Shown here: positions 25,701-39,000 of the stretch, in pieces | Layout: each line of letters opens with the position of its first letter | How positions within the stretch are numbered: position 1 is the stretch's first letter | NCBI GenBank assembly: GCA_030272155.1 | Contig: CP126206.1 | Span: 3,833,001 to 3,897,000 of the forward strand | Source: Tetradesmus obliquus | Taxonomy: Eukaryota > Chlorophyta > Chlorophyceae > Sphaeropleales > Scenedesmaceae | Length of the DNA stretch: 64,000 bases | Reading direction: 5' to 3' | Notes under the pieces: generated by a model | What the model was told of the DNA's origin: nothing | Database searches by the model: none | The model's input: only the letters and a program-made list of their open reading frames with translations | Position numbers and translations under genes: made by a program

Positions 25701-27709
25701 TGTGCTGATTAATAATATAAAATGTCGTCGGAGCGACCGGGCTGAACCTAGCAGGTTGGCACGGGTGTCGGTCCACTGCCACTGGAAATTGGTTGGGCCT
25801 GCAAAAATACCTACTCGTGCGTTTGAGCTCGGACATTTCACCCACATGCATGTGAGATCCTTAAATGAGTAGGGGCAAAAGATCAAACGAAGCGCAGCGG
25901 CCCTCGAATAGTCCGGGCCGTTGCATTTTTAGCCGGCGCGCATACTTGGCCGTCCTGGACGAATGGGATGCGTTCGTTGAACAATGTTTGAAATGTTATA
26001 AAAAGTTGGTCTGTGCTGATTAATAATATAAAATGTCGTCGGAGCGACCGGGCTGAACCTAGCAGGTTGGCACGGGTGTCGGTCCACTGCCACTGGAAAT
26101 TGGTTGGGCCTGCAAAAATACCTACTCGTCCGTTTGAGCCCGGACATTTCACCCACATGCATGTGAAAACCTTAAATGAGTACGGGCGGAAGATTTGTTT
26201 TTTAAGCAAGAAAGTCAGGGCGGAAACTCAAACGAAGCGCAGCGGCCCTCGAATAGTCCGGGCCGTTGCATTTTTAGCCTGCGCGCATACTTGGCCGTCC
26301 TGGACGAATGGGATGTGTTCGTTGAACAATGTTTAAAATGTTATAACAAGTTGGTCTGTGTTGATAAATATAAAATGTCGTCGGAGCGACCGGGCTGAAC
26401 CTAGCAGGTTGGCACGGGTGTCGGTCCACTGCCACTGGAAATTGGTTGGGCCTGCAAAAATACCTACTCGTGCGTTTGAGCTCGGACATTTCACCCACAT
26501 ACATGTGAGATCCTTCAATGAGTAGGGGCGGAAACTCAAACGAAGCGCAGCGGCCCTCGAATAGTCCGGGCCGTTGCATTTTTAGCCGGCGCGCATACTT
26601 GGCCGTCCTGGACGAATGGGATGTGTTCGTTGAACAATGTTTAAAATGTTATAACAAGTTGGTCTGTGTTGATAAATATAAAATGTCGTCGGAGCGACCG
26701 GGCTGAACCTAGCAGGTTGGCACGGGTGTCGGTCCTCTGAAACTGGAAATTGGATGGGCCTGCAAAAATACCTACTCGTCCGTTTGAGCCCGGACATTTC
26801 ACCCACATGCATGTGAAAACCTTAAATGAGTACGGGCGGAAGATTTGTTTTTTAAGCAAGAAAGTCAGGGCGGAAACTCAAACGAAGCGCAGCGGCCCTC
26901 GAATAGTCCGGGCCGTTGCATTTTTAGCCTGCGCGCATACTTGGCCGTCCTGGACGAATGGGATGTGTTCGTTGAACAATGTTTAAAATGTTATAACAAG
27001 TTGGTCTGTGTTGATAAATATAAAATGTCGTCGGAGCGACCGGGCTGAACCTAGCAGGTTGGCACGGGTGTCGGTCCACTGCCACTGGAAATTGGTTGGG
27101 CCTGCAAAAATACCTACTCGTGCGTTTGAGCTCGGACATTTCACCCACATGCATGTGAGATCCTTAAATGAGTAGGGGCGGAAACTCAAACGAAGCGCAG
27201 CGGCCCTCGAATAGTCCGGGCCGTTGCATTTTTAGCCGGCGCGCATACTTGGCCGTCCTGGACGAATGGGATGCGTTCGTTGAACGAGGTTTAAAATGTT
27301 ATATCAAGTTGGTCTGTGCTGATTAATAATATAAAATGTCGTCGGAGCGACCGGGCTGAACCTAGCAGGTTGGCACGGGTGTCGGTCCACTGCCACTGGA
27401 AATTGGTTGGGCCTGCAAAAATACCTACTCGTGCGTTTGAGCTCGGACATTTCACCCACATACATGTGAGATCCTTCAATGAGTAGGGGCGGAAACTCAA
27501 ACGAAGCGCAGCGGCCCTCGAATAGTCCGGGCCGTTGCATTTTTAGCCGGCGCGCATACTTGGCCGTCCTGGACAAATGGGATGTGTTCGTTGAACAATG
27601 TTTAAAATGTTATAACAAGTTGGTCTGTGTTGATAAATATAAAATGTCGTCGGAGCGACCGGGCTGAACCTAGCAGGTTGGCACGGGTGTCGGTCCTCTG
27701 CCACTGGAA
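22773..27709. repeat. Satellite block with 653/964-bp periodicity
   Basis: Equivalent points recur at 23006, 24312 (1,306), 24965 (653) and 25929 (964). It shares the gagcccggac variant with 19.7-21.6 kb, so these blocks were homogenised together. A junction near 23,930-23,955 joins the LINE-stub monomer directly to a caaaagatc-type monomer, a recombinant unit. Confidence 0.88.
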
Positions 27710-27920
27710 TTTTTTTTTTTTTTTTTTTTTTGAAGCAAGAAAATTACAAGGGCTGACCTACATAACTTTGCACTTGCTCCACAAAAAGATCCATTGAGAG
27801 AGTGAGGCAACCTGTTCCGCACTCACCCCACAGGTCTCTTGTACCAAGAGACGCTGTCACACGATCATGCAGACAGCCCCGTGCGGGGCAGCCCCGAAAG
27901 GCATCCAGGACCTGACCGAG
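27710..27920 (-). mobile_element. 5'-truncated LINE fragment, left of LINE locus B
   Basis: Duplicate of the insert at 9319-9525, with the same 5' end (…gacctgaccgag) and the same TSD ccactggaa (27701-27709, 27921-27929). The T-run length differs slightly. Confidence 0.9.
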
Positions 27921-28046
27921 CCACTGGAAATTGGATGGGCCTGCAAAAATACCTACTCGTCCGTTTGAGCTCGGACATTTCACCCACATGCATGTGAAAA
28001 CCTTAAATAAAAAAAAATAAAATAAAATTAAGCAACAGCAGCAGCA

Positions 28047-28700
28047 GTGGTCACGGCTCAGCGGCAGCAACAGGAGCAGCAACAGCAGCGCATCAGCTGC
28101 CCAGCACACAATGATCTACTGGACCCGATCACTCAATCCATGGGTGCTGCCAATGCCAGGCAGCACCGCTGGGTGGCGAGTTATCAGAGGCTGAAAGACA
28201 CCCAGCTGCCGAGGCGGCTGCGAGTGTTTGGCTGGCGGCTTCTGCATGCAGGAGTGAAGGTAGGCGCACGGCGCATGCTGGCATCCAGTAGGCGCGCGCC
28301 GGCTCACTTTGCCTGCCCAGCACAGCAGTGTCAGCAGCCGCAGCAACTGGAGACCCTCACCCACTTGTTTGTGGAGTGCCCAATAGCTGCAGCAGTGTGG
28401 CAGTGGTATGCGCAACAGGTGTGGCAGCTTGTGCAGCCAGGAGCAGTGGTCCCTGTTAATAACAGCCGTCTGCTGCTGCTGGATGACTTCAGTGTGTGGG
28501 CGCCGCCAGCAGGGCAGCAGCAGTTGTGGACGCAGCTGCGTCTGCTGCTGCTGGAATCCATTTGGGTGGTGCGCTGCAGCAGCAGCAGGGCTGGCGTGAC
28601 TGTGGCCAGGGCGGGTGGTAGCGAGGGCGGCAGCAGCCGCAATGCAGGCAGCAGTTTGCAATCGCAGAGCCACAACAACAGCGGGGCGGAGGACAACAGT

Positions 28701-28741
<41 letters not shown>

Positions 28742-29018
28742 GGGCAGCCAACGGTTTGCAGCTGGCGAGCCGGGCAGCTCATCATACGCTGCTAAGGCTG
28801 TGGCGTGCAGGTTTCTGGCAGAGCTACGGCAGCAAATTCAGAGGGAATGGGATAGGGTGGAAGTAGATGTTAGGTTGGGTTGTGGGATACCGTTTGCATG
28901 GCTGCAAGGAAGGTCGCCTGAGATCAAACTTGTTGACTTTTGGCAGAAGTGGGGAGCACTGTATAGGGTGGGCACCGATGGTCGCATCAAGATTCGGGCC
29001 GGCACGGCTGGCATGTGA
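28047..29018 (+). pseudogene. LINE ORF2 C-terminus with zf-RVT domain (copy 2, uninterrupted)
   Basis: Same sequence as the locus A relic but without the nested insert, so the frame runs 323 codons through the zf-RVT motif (ETLTHLFVECP, AAAVWQW), a Ser-rich CAG-repeat linker (one CAG longer than in locus A) and on to …IKIRAGTAGM-stop. The upstream RT and endonuclease regions are absent. It proves the pre-insertion state of locus A. A TE relic, probably not functional. Confidence 0.88.
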
Positions 29019-29175
29019 GTGATGGGTTGGGCACGGGTATAGGTGGCGTGGTGGTCTGTTTTGACGGGTCGGGCAGGATATGCAATGCATTCGTTGGAGT
29101 AGTGGTTGTCGTTCCTCGTTGTGATGTGTTGCAAAATAGAATGACAAAGGCTAAGTTGATGGCAAGTGCTACAAG

Positions 29176-29389
29176 GTGCAGCAGGATGGCAGCTTGAAGG
29201 CCACGACAGCTGTCCCAATGGACACAGCAGCCCTCCAATGGGCGCCCTGTTGTGTGGTAGATGTAAAAGCAGTGCCGCACCCTGCCTTTCAGCGGCAACA
29301 ACAGCAGCGGCAGCAGCGACAGCAGCAGCAGCATCGGCAACAGCCAGCAGCACGGCAACAGCAGCAGCCACGACAGCAGCAACAGCAGG

Positions 29390-29423
<34 letters not shown>

Positions 29424-30622
29424 AGCAGCATGGCGACAGCAGCAGCCGCGACAGCAGCAACAGCAGGAACAGCAGCAGCCGCAGCAGCAGCAGCAGCAGC
29501 AGCACCAGGGACAGCAACAGCAACAGCAGCAATCGCAAAGCACGCCGTCATGGTACCTGGTGGGTGCTTGGGCAGACATTCGCGTAGATCCTAGTGTATG
29601 GGGGATGGGGTTTGCTGTCAGCCTGCTGCAGTTCACACCAAAGGTGGCAACATGCAGGCTGCTGCAGGAGCAATGCAGCCGGCAGTGCAAAGAGGGGTGG
29701 GTGTCAGGTGTAGGCATGCGCCCGCGGCTGTGGCGCAACCGCCTGGGTGCTGAGGCGCCACAGGACGGCTTGCAGGAGATGGAGGCAGCTCAGAAACGGT
29801 CTTTCCAGCAAATGCAGCAAAGTAGCGAGGCGCCAGGCAATCGCAGCAGCAGCAGCAGTGACAGCCAGCGGCTTAGCGATGCAGCTATGATGGCAGCTTA
29901 CCATGCGTCCTGGATGGATCCGTCCAGGGAGCGGGAGCTGCCAAGACAGCGCGCAGCAACAGCAGCAGCAGTGGTCACGGCTCAGCGGCAGCATCAGGAG
30001 CAACAACAACAGCGCATCAGCAGCCCAGCACACAATGATCTACTGGACCCGATCACTCAATCCATGGGTGCTGCCAATGCCAGGCAGCACCGCTGGGTGG
30101 CGAGTTATCAGTGGCTGAAAGACACCCAGCTGCCGAGGCGGCTGCGAGTGTTTGGCTGGCGGCTTCTGCATGCAGGAGTGAAGGTAGGCGCACGGCGCAT
30201 GCTGGCATCCAGCAGGCGCGCGCCGGCTCACTTTGCCTGCCCAGCACAGCAGTGTCAGCAGCCGCAGCAACTGGAGACCCTCACCCACTTGTTTGTGGAG
30301 TGCCCAATAGCTGCAGCAGTGTGGCAGTGGTATGCGCAACAGGTGTGGCAGCGTGTGCAGCCAGGAGCAGTGGTCCCTGTTAATAACAGCCGTCTGCTGC
30401 TGCTGGATGACTTCAGTGTGTGGGCGCCGCCAGCAGGGCAGCAGCAGTTGTGGACGCAGCTGCGTCTGCTGCTGCTGGAATCCATTTGGGTGGTGCGCTG
30501 CAGCAGCAGCAGGGCTGGCGTGACTGTGGCCAGTGCGGGTGGTAGCGAGGGCGGCAGCAGCCGCAATGCAGGCAGCAGTTTGCAATCGCATAGCCACAGC
30601 AACGGCGGTGCCGAGGACAACA

Positions 30623-30661
<39 letters not shown>

Positions 30662-30933
30662 GCCAACGGTTTGCAGCTGGCGAGCCGGGCAGCTCATCAT
30701 ACGCTGCTAAGGCTGTGGCGTGCAGGTTTCTGGCAGAGCTACGGCAGCAAATTCAGAGGGAATGGGATAGGGTGGAAGTAGATGTTAGGTTGGGTTGTGG
30801 GATACCGTTTGCGTGGCTGCAAGGAAGGTCGCCTGAGATCAAACTTGTTGACTTTTGGCAGAAGTGGGGAGAACTGTATAGGGTGGGCACAGATGGTCGC
30901 ATCAAGATTCGGGCCGGCACGGCTGGCATGTGA
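29176..30933 (+). pseudogene. LINE ORF2 C-terminal half, longest copy
   Basis: About 585 codons are open. The first third is a Gln-rich tract of CAG repeats. A conserved stretch follows (WYLVGAWADIRVDPSVWGMG, then a KEGWVSG region), which would correspond to the segment between RT and zinc-binding domain. The zf-RVT domain comes next (LPRRLRVFGWRLLHAG … ETLTHLFVECPIAAAVWQW), then the Ser-rich linker and the conserved C-terminal tail. No RT catalytic motif is present, so it is 5'-truncated and not autonomous. The start is arbitrary because the frame is open to the insertion edge. Confidence 0.85.
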
Positions 30934-31124
30934 GTGATGGGTTGGGCACGGTTATAGGTGGCGTGGTGGTCTGTTTTGACGGTTCGGGCAGGATATGCAA
31001 TGCATCCGTTGGAGTAGTGGTTGTCGTTCCTCGTTGTGATGTGTTGCAACATAGAATGGCAAAGGCTAAGTTGATGGCTGGGTTACGTTATGTATGCATG
31101 CGTGTGGGTAGCAGAGTATCATGA
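30930..31124 (+). pseudogene. RNase H-like segment, shifted frame (copy 3)
   Basis: Same arrangement as 10879-11070: SDGLGTVIGGVVV, DGSGRI, then AKLMAGLRYV, overlapping the ORF2 stop. A few substitutions (G to V, F to S, N to H) separate it from the other copies. Conservation of an open frame in a divergent copy weakly supports a real coding past. Confidence 0.45.
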
Positions 31125-31710
31125 TGTGTGCAGGCATGTGCTGATAAGTTTGTGTGTGTGGTTATATGTGTCTGTGTTGGTGTCATTTTTTACATAATGC
31201 CACATGTCTCATAGGGGTATGTTCGGTCAATAGCAGGATATGCTTTGCCTGAAGTGGAGAGTCTATCAATAGACAGGTGGTGATTGTCTGTGTCGACAAT
31301 CAGTCACCTATAAATAGGTGTCTTGTGTGTGTGTGTCGTAAGGCTGCCTGTGAGGTGCAGCTTTTAGAGGTGTGCAAGTCACCATGCGTTGATAGCTGAC
31401 AGCTACACTATGGACAGCTTTTGTTTCAAGGGCCAGTCACGGTCTGTCACACATCACAGGACGTCATTGCGTAACTGTGATTTTAGTGGAGTCTGGGCAC
31501 TCGGTCAGGTCCTGGATGCCTTTCGGGGCTGCCCCGCACGGGGCTGTCTGCATGATCGTGTGACAGCGTCTCTTGGTACAAGAGACCTGTGGGGTGAGTG
31601 CGGAACAGGTTGCCTCACTCTCTCAATGGATCTTTTTGTGGAGCAAGTGCACAGTTATGTAGGTCAGCCCTTGTAACTTTCTTGCTTAAAAAAAAAAAAA
31701 AAAAAAAAAA

Positions 31711-32354
31711 AAGTTGATGGCTGGGTTACGTTATGTATGCATGCGTGTGGGTAGCAGAGTATGATGATGTGTGCAGGCATGTGATGATAAGTTTGTGTGT
31801 GTGGTTATATGTGTCTGTGTTGGTGTCAAGTTTTACATAATGCCACATGTTTCATAGGGGTATGTTCGGTCCATAGCAGGATGTGCTTTGCATGAAGTGG
31901 CGAGTCTATGAATAGACAGGGGGTGATTGTCTGTGTCGACAATCAGTCACCTATAAATAGGTGTCTTGTGTGTGTGTGTCGTAAGGCTGCCTGTGAGGTG
32001 CAGCTTTTAGAGGTGTGCAAGTCACCATGCGTTGATAGCTGACAGCTACACTATGGACAGCTTTTGTTTCAAGGGCCAGTCACGGTCTGTCACACATCAC
32101 AGGACGTCATTGCGTAACTGTGATTTTAGTGGAGTCTGGGCACTCGGTCAGGTCCTGGATGCCTTTCGGGGCTGCCCCGCACGGGGCTGTCTGCATGATC
32201 GTGTGACAGCGTCTCTTGGTACAAGAGACCTGTGGGGTGAGTGCGGAACAGGTTGCCTCACTCTCTCAATGGATCTTTTTGTGGAGCAAGTGCACAGTTA
32301 TGTAGGTCAGCCCTTGTAACTTTCTTGCTTTAAAAAAAAAAAAAAAAAAAAAAA
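31711..32354 (+). mobile_element. Extra LINE 3' UTR-poly(A) unit, chimeric
   Basis: A 644-bp unit from aagttgatggctggg to poly(A). Its left half matches the copy 2 type (tctatgaatagac, gttcggtcc, cagggggtgatt); its right half matches the copy 3 type (ataggtgtc, cgtaaggctgcc, accatgcgttg, gcacagttatg). It is therefore a recombinant of the flanking units, probably from unequal crossing-over. Confidence 0.85.
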
Positions 32355-33003
32355 AAGTTGATGGCTGGGTTACGTTATGTATGCATGCGTGTGGGTAGCA
32401 GAGTATGATGATGTGTGCAGGCATGTGATGATAAGTTTGTGTGTGTGGTTATATGTGTCTGTGTTGGTGTCAAGTTTTACATAATGCCACATGTTTCATA
32501 GGGGTATGTTCGGTCCATAGCAGGATGTGCTTTGCATGAAGTGGCGAGTCTATGAATAGACAGGGGGTGATTGTCTGTGTCGACAATCAGTCACCTATAA
32601 ATAGGCGTCTTGTGTGTGTGTGTCGTAATGCTGCCTGTGAGGTGCAGCTTTTAGAGGTGTGCAAGTCACCATGCATTGATAGCTGACAGCTACACTATGG
32701 ACAGCTTTTGTTTCAAGGGCCAGTCACGGTCTGTCACACATCACAGGACGTTATTGTGTAACTGTGATTTTAGTGGAGTCTGGGCACTCGGTCAGGTCCT
32801 GGATGCCTTTCGGGGCTGCCCCGCACGGGGCTGTCTGCATGATCGTGTGACAGCGTCTCTTGGTACAAGAGACCTGTGGGGTGAGTGCGGAACAGGTTGC
32901 CTCACTCTCTCAATGGATCTTTTTGTGGAGCAAGTGCAAAGTTATGTAGGTCAGCCCTTGTAACTTTCTTGTTCCAAAAAAAAAAAAAAAAAAAAAAAAA
33001 AAA
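32355..33003 (+). mobile_element. Original 3' UTR of LINE copy 2
   Basis: Starts aagttgatggctggg and ends with about 27 A. Diagnostic bases (ataggcgtc, cgtaatgctgcc, ggacgttattg, cttgttc before the A run) match locus A, identifying it as the displaced 3' end of copy 2. Confidence 0.85.
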
Positions 33004-36000
33004 GAAAACCTTAACTGAGTACGGGCGGAAGATTTGTTTTTTAAGCAAGAAAGTCAGGGCGGAAACTCAAACGAAGCGCAGCGGCCCTCGAATAGTCCGG
33101 GCCGTTGCATTTTTAGCCTGCGCGCATACTTGGCCGTCCTGGACGAATGGGATGTGTTCGTTGAACAATGTTTAAAATGTTATAACAAGTTGGTCTGTGT
33201 TGATAAATATAAAATGTCGTCGGAGCGACCGGGCTGAACCTAGCAGGTTGGCACGGGTGTCGGTCCACTGCCACTGGAAATTGGTTGGGCCTGCAAAAAT
33301 ACCTACTCGTGCGTTTGAGCTCGGACATTTCACCCACATGCATGTGAGATCCTTAAATGAGTAGGGGCGGAAACTCAAACGAAGCGCAGCGGCCCTCGAA
33401 TAGTCCGGGCCGTTGCATTTTTAGCCTGCGCGCATACTTGGCCGTCCTGGACGAATGGGATGCGTTCGTTGAACAATGTTTAAAATGTTATAAAAAGTTG
33501 GTCTGTGCTGATTAATAATATAAAATGTCGTCGGAGCGACCGGGCTGAACCTAGCAGGTTGGCACGGGTGTCGGTCCTCTGCCACTGGAAATTGGATGGG
33601 CCTGCAAAAATACCTACTCGTCCGTTTGAGCTCGGACATTTCACCCACATGCATGTGAAAACCTTAAATGAGTACGGGCGGAAGATTTGTTTTTTAAGCA
33701 AGAAAGTCAGGGCGGAAACTCAAACGAAGCGCAGCGGCCCTCGAATAGTCCGGGCCGTTGCATTTTTAGCCTGCGCGCATACTTGGCCGTCCTGGACGAA
33801 TGGGATGTGTTCGTTGAACAATGTTTAGAATGTTATAACAAGTTGGTTTGTGTTGATTGATAATATAAAATGTCGTCGGAGCGACCGGGCTGAACCTAGC
33901 AGGTTGGCACGGGTGTCGGTCCACTGCCACTGGAAATTGGTTGGGCCTGCAAAAATTCCTACTCGTGCGTTTGAGCTCGGACATTTCACCCACATGCATG
34001 TGAGATCCTTAAATGAGTAGGGGCAAAAGATCAAACGAAGCGCAGCGGCCCTCGAATAGTCCGGGCCGTTGCATTTTTAGCCGGCGCGCATACTTGGCCG
34101 TCCTGGACGAATGGGATGTGTTCGTTGAACAATGTTTAAAATGTTATAACAAGTTGGTCTGTGTTGATAAATATAAAATGTCGTCGGAGCGACCGGGCTG
34201 AACCTAGCAGGTTGGCACGGGTGTCGGTCCACTGCCACTGGAAATTGGTTGGGCCTGCAAAAATACCTACTCGTGCGTTTGAGCTCGGACATTTCACCCA
34301 CATGCATGTGAGATCCTTAAATGAGTAGGGGCAAAAGATCAAACGAAGCGCAGCGGCCCTCGAATAGTCCGGGCCGTTGCATTTTTAGCCGGCGCGCATA
34401 CTTGGCCGTCCTGGACGAATGGGATGCGTTCGTTGAACAATGTTTAAAATGTTATAACAAGTTGGTCTGTGCTGATTTATAATATAAAATGTCGTCGGAG
34501 AGACCGGGCTGAACCTAGGAGGTTGGCACGGGTGTCGGTCCACTGCCACTGGAAATTGGTTGGGCCTGCAAAAATACCTACTCGTGCGTTTGAGCTCGGA
34601 CATTTCACCCACAACCATGTGAGATCCTTAAATGAGTAGGGGCAAAAGATCAAACGAAGCGCAGCGGCCCTCGAATAGTCCGGGCCGTTGCATTTTTAGC
34701 CGGCGCGCATACTTGGCCGTCCTGGACGAATGGGATGCGTTCGTTGAACAATGTTTGAAATGTTATAAAAAGTTGGTCTGTGCTGATTAATAATATAAAA
34801 TGTCGTCGGAGCGACCGGGCTGAACCTAGCAGGTTGGCACGGGTGTCGGTCCACTGCCACTGGAAATTGGTTGGGCCTGCAAAAATACCTACTCGTCCGT
34901 TTGAGCCCGGACATTTCACCCACATGCATGTGAAAACCTTAAATGAGTACGGGCGGAAGATTTGTTTTTTAAGCAAGAAAGTCAGGGCGGAAACTCAAAC
35001 GAAGCGCAGCGGCCCTCGAATAGTCCGGGCCGTTGCATTTTTAGCCTGCGCGCATACTTGGCCGTCCTGGACGAATGGGATGTGTTCGTTGAACAATGTT
35101 TAAAATGTTATAACAAGTTGGTCTGTGTTGATAAATATAAAATGTCGTCGGAGCGACCGGGCTGAACCTAGCAGGTTGGCACGGGTGTCGGTCCACTGCC
35201 ACTGGAAATTGGTTGGGCCTGCAAAAATACCTACTCGTGCGTTTGAGCTCGGACATTTCACCCACATACATGTGAGATCCTTCAATGAGTAGGGGCGGAA
35301 ACTCAAACGAAGCGCAGCGGCCCTCGAATAGTCCGGGCCGTTGCATTTTTAGCCGGCGCGCATACTTGGCCGTCCTGGACGAATGGGATGTGTTCGTTGA
35401 ACAATGTTTAAAATGTTATAACAAGTTGGTCTGTGTTGATAAATATAAAATGTTGTCGGAGCGACCGGGCTGAACCTAGCAGGTTGGCACGGGTGTCGGT
35501 CCACTGCCACTGGAAATTGGATGGGCCTGCAAAAATACCTACTCGTCCGTTTTAGCTCGGACATTTCACCCACATGCATGTGAAAACCTTAAATGAGTAC
35601 GGGCGGAAGATTTGTTTTTTAAGCAAGAAAGTCAGGGCGGAAACTCAAACGAAGCGCAGCGGCCCTCGAATAGTCCGGGCCGTTGCATTTTTAGCCTGCG
35701 CGCATACTTGGCCGTCCTGGACGAATGGGATGTGTTCGTTGAACAATGTTTAAAATGTTATAACAAGTTGGTCTGTGTTGATAAATATAAAATGTCGTCG
35801 GAGCGACCGGGCTGAACCTAGCAGGTTGGCACGGGTGTCGGTCCACTGCCACTGGAAATTGGTTGAGCCTGCAAAAATACCTACTCGTGCGTTTGAGCTC
35901 GGACATTTCACCCACATGCATGTGAGATCCTTAAATGAGTAGGGGCGGAAACTCAAACGAAGCGCAGCGGCCCTCGAATAGTCCGGGCCGTTGCATTATT

Positions 36001-39000
36001 AGCCGGCGCGCATACTTGGCCGTCCTGGACGAATGGGATGCGTTCGTTGAACAATGTTTAAAATGTTATATCAAGTTGGTCTGTGCTGATTAATAATATA
36101 AAATGTCGTCGGAGCGACCGGGCTGAACCTAGCAGGTTGGCACGGGTGTCGGTCCACTGCCACTGGAAATTGGTTGGGCCTGCAAAAATACCTACTCGTG
36201 CGTTTGAGCTCGGACATTTCACCCACATACATGTGAGATCCTTCAATGAGTAGGGGCGGAAACTCAAACGAAGCGCAGCGGTCCTCGAATAGTCCGGGCC
36301 GTTGCATTTTTAGCCGGCGCGCATACTTGGCCGTCCTGGACAAATGGGATGTGTTCGTTGAACAATGTTTAAAATGTTATAACAAGTTGGTCTGTGTTGA
36401 TAAATATAAAATGTCGTCGGAGCGACCGGGCTGAACCTAGCAGGTTGGCACGGGTGTCGGTCCTCTGCCACTGGAAATTGGATGGGCCTGCAAAAATACC
36501 TACTCGTCCGTTTGAGCTCGGACATTTCACCCACATACATGTGAGATCCTTCAATGAGTAGGGGCGGAAACTCAAACGAAGCGCAGCGGCCCTCGAATAG
36601 TCCGGGCCGTTGCATTTTTAGCCGGCGCGCATACTTGGCCGTCCTGGACGAATGGGATGTGTTCGTTGAACAATGTTTAAAATGTTATAACAAGTTGGTC
36701 TGTGTTGATAAATATAAAATGTTGTCGGAGCGACCGGGCTGAACCTAGCAGGTTGGCACGGGTGTCGGTCCACTGCCACTGGAAATTGGATGGGCCTGCA
36801 AAAATACCTACTCGTCCGTTTTAGCTCGGACATTTCACCCACATGCATGTGAAAACCTTAAATGAGTACGGGCGGAAGATTTGTTTTTTAAGCAAGAAAG
36901 TCAGGGCGGAAACTCAAACGAAGCGCAGCGGCCCTCGAATAGTCCGGGCCGTTGCATTTTTAGCCTGCGCGCATACTTGGCCGTCCTGGACGAATGGGAT
37001 GTGTTCGTTGAACAATGTTTAAAATGTTATAACAAGTTGGTCTGTGTTGATAAATATAAAATGTCGTCGGAGCGACCGGGCTGAACCTAGCAGGTTGGCA
37101 CGGGTGTCGGTCCACTGCCACTGGAAATTGGTTGGGCCTGCAAAAATACCTACTCGTGCGTTTGAGCTCGGACATTTCACCCACAACCATGTGAGATCCT
37201 TAAATGAGTAGGGGCAAAAGATCAAACGAAGCGCAGCGGCCCTCGAATAGTCCGGGCCGTTGCATTTTTAGCCGGCGCGCATACTTGGCCGTCCTGGACG
37301 AATGGGATGCGTTCGTTGAACAATGTTTGAAATGTTATAAAAAGTTGGTCTGTGCTGATTAATAATATAAAATGTCGTCGGAGCGACCGGGCTGAACCTA
37401 GCAGGTTGGCACGGGTGTCGGTCCACTGCCACTGGAAATTGGTTGGGCCTGCAAAAATACCTACTCGTCCGTTTGAGCCCGGACATTTCACCCACATGCA
37501 TGTGAAAACCTTAAATGAGTACGGGCGGAAGATTTGTTTTTTAAGCAAGAAAGTCAGGGCGGAAACTCAAACGAAGCGCAGCGGCCCTCGAATAGTCCGG
37601 GCCGTTGCATTTTTAGCCTGCGCGCATACTTGGCCGTCCTGGACGAATGGGATGTGTTCGTTGAACAATGTTTAAAATGTTATAACAAGTTGGTCTGTGT
37701 TGATAAATATAAAATGTCGTCGGAGCGACCGGGCTGAACCTAGCAGGTTGGCACGGGTGTCGGTCCACTGCCACTGGAAATTGGTTGGGCCTGCAAAAAT
37801 ACCTACTCGTGCGTTTGAGCTCGGACATTTCACCCACATACATGTGAGATCCTTCAATGAGTAGGGGCGGAAACTCAAACGAAGCGCAGCGGCCCTCGAA
37901 TAGTCCGGGCCGTTGCATTTTTAGCCGGCGCGCATACTTGGCCGTCCTGGACGAATGGGATGTGTTCGTTGAACAATGTTTAAAATGTTATAACAAGTTG
38001 GTCTGTGTTGATAAATATAAAATGTTGTCGGAGCGACCGGGCTGAACCTAGCAGGTTGGCACGGGTGTCGGTCCACTGCCACTGGAAATTGGATGGGCCT
38101 GCAAAAATACCTACTCGTCCGTTTTAGCTCGGACATTTCACCCACATGCATGTGAAAACCTTAAATGAGTACGGGCGGAAGATTTGTTTTTTAAGCAAGA
38201 AAGTCAGGGCGGAAACTCAAACGAAGCGCAGCGGCCCTCGAATAGTCCGGGCCGTTGCATTTTTAGCCTGCGCGCATACTTGGCCGTCCTGGACGAATGG
38301 GATGTGTTCGTTGAACAATGTTTAAAATGTTATAACAAGTTGGTCTGTGTTGATAAATATAAAATGTCGGCGGAGCGACCGGGCTGAACCTAGCAGGTTG
38401 GCACGGGTGTCGGTCCACTGCCACTGGAAATTGGTTGGGCCTGCAAAAATACCTACTCGTGCGTTTGAGCTCGGACATTTCACCCACATGCATGTGAGAT
38501 CCTTAAATGAGTAGGGGCGGAAACTCAAACGAAGCGCAGCGGCCCTCGAATAGTCCGGGCCGTTGCATTTTTAGCCGGCGCGCATACTTGGCCGTCCTGG
38601 ACGAATGGGATGCGTTCGTTGAACAATGTTTAAAATGTTATATCAAGTTGGTCTGTGCTGATTAATAATATAAAATGTCGTCGGAGCGACCGGGCTGAAC
38701 CTAGCAGGTTGGCACGGGTGTCGGTCCACTGCCACTGGAAATTGGTTGGGCCTGCAAAAATACCTACTCGTGCGTTTGAGCTCGGACATTTCACCCACAT
38801 ACATGTGAGATCCTTCAATGAGTAGGGGCGGAAACTCAAACGAAGCGCAGCGGCCCTCGAATAGTCCGGGCCGTTGCATTTTTAGCCGGCGCGCATACTT
38901 GGCCGTCCTGGACGAATGGGATGTGTTCGTTGAACAATGTTTAAAATGTTATAACAAGTTGGTCTGTGTTGATAAATATAAAATGTCGTCGGAGCGACCG

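Larger units (their letters stand above)
29164..31710 (+). mobile_element. LINE copy 3, nested in copy 2
   Basis: aagttgatggc is duplicated at 29153-29163 and 31711-31721, an 11-bp TSD in the 3' region of copy 2. This copy reaches further 5' than the other two and ends in about 25 A. Its 3' UTR differs from copy 2 at diagnostic bases (tatcaatagac, ataggtgtc, cgtaaggctgcc, gcacagttatg), so it comes from a distinct subfamily member. Confidence 0.9.
28007..33003 (+). mobile_element. Composite LINE locus B: copy 2 split by copy 3 plus an extra 3' unit
   Basis: Flanking TSD gaaaaccttaa (27996-28006, 33004-33014) is identical to locus A, so both loci descend from one insertion. Here the original copy (28007-29163 and 32355-33003) is opened by a second, longer copy (29164-31710), followed by an additional 3' UTR-poly(A) unit (31711-32354). 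Poly(A) tracts lie at about 31687-31712, 32332-32356 and 32977-33003. Confidence 0.9.

Noticed and set aside
29289..30666. Minus-strand Cys/Leu/Ala-rich frames across the LINE coding region
   Set aside because: Antisense of CAG repeats; the plus strand carries the zf-RVT motif.
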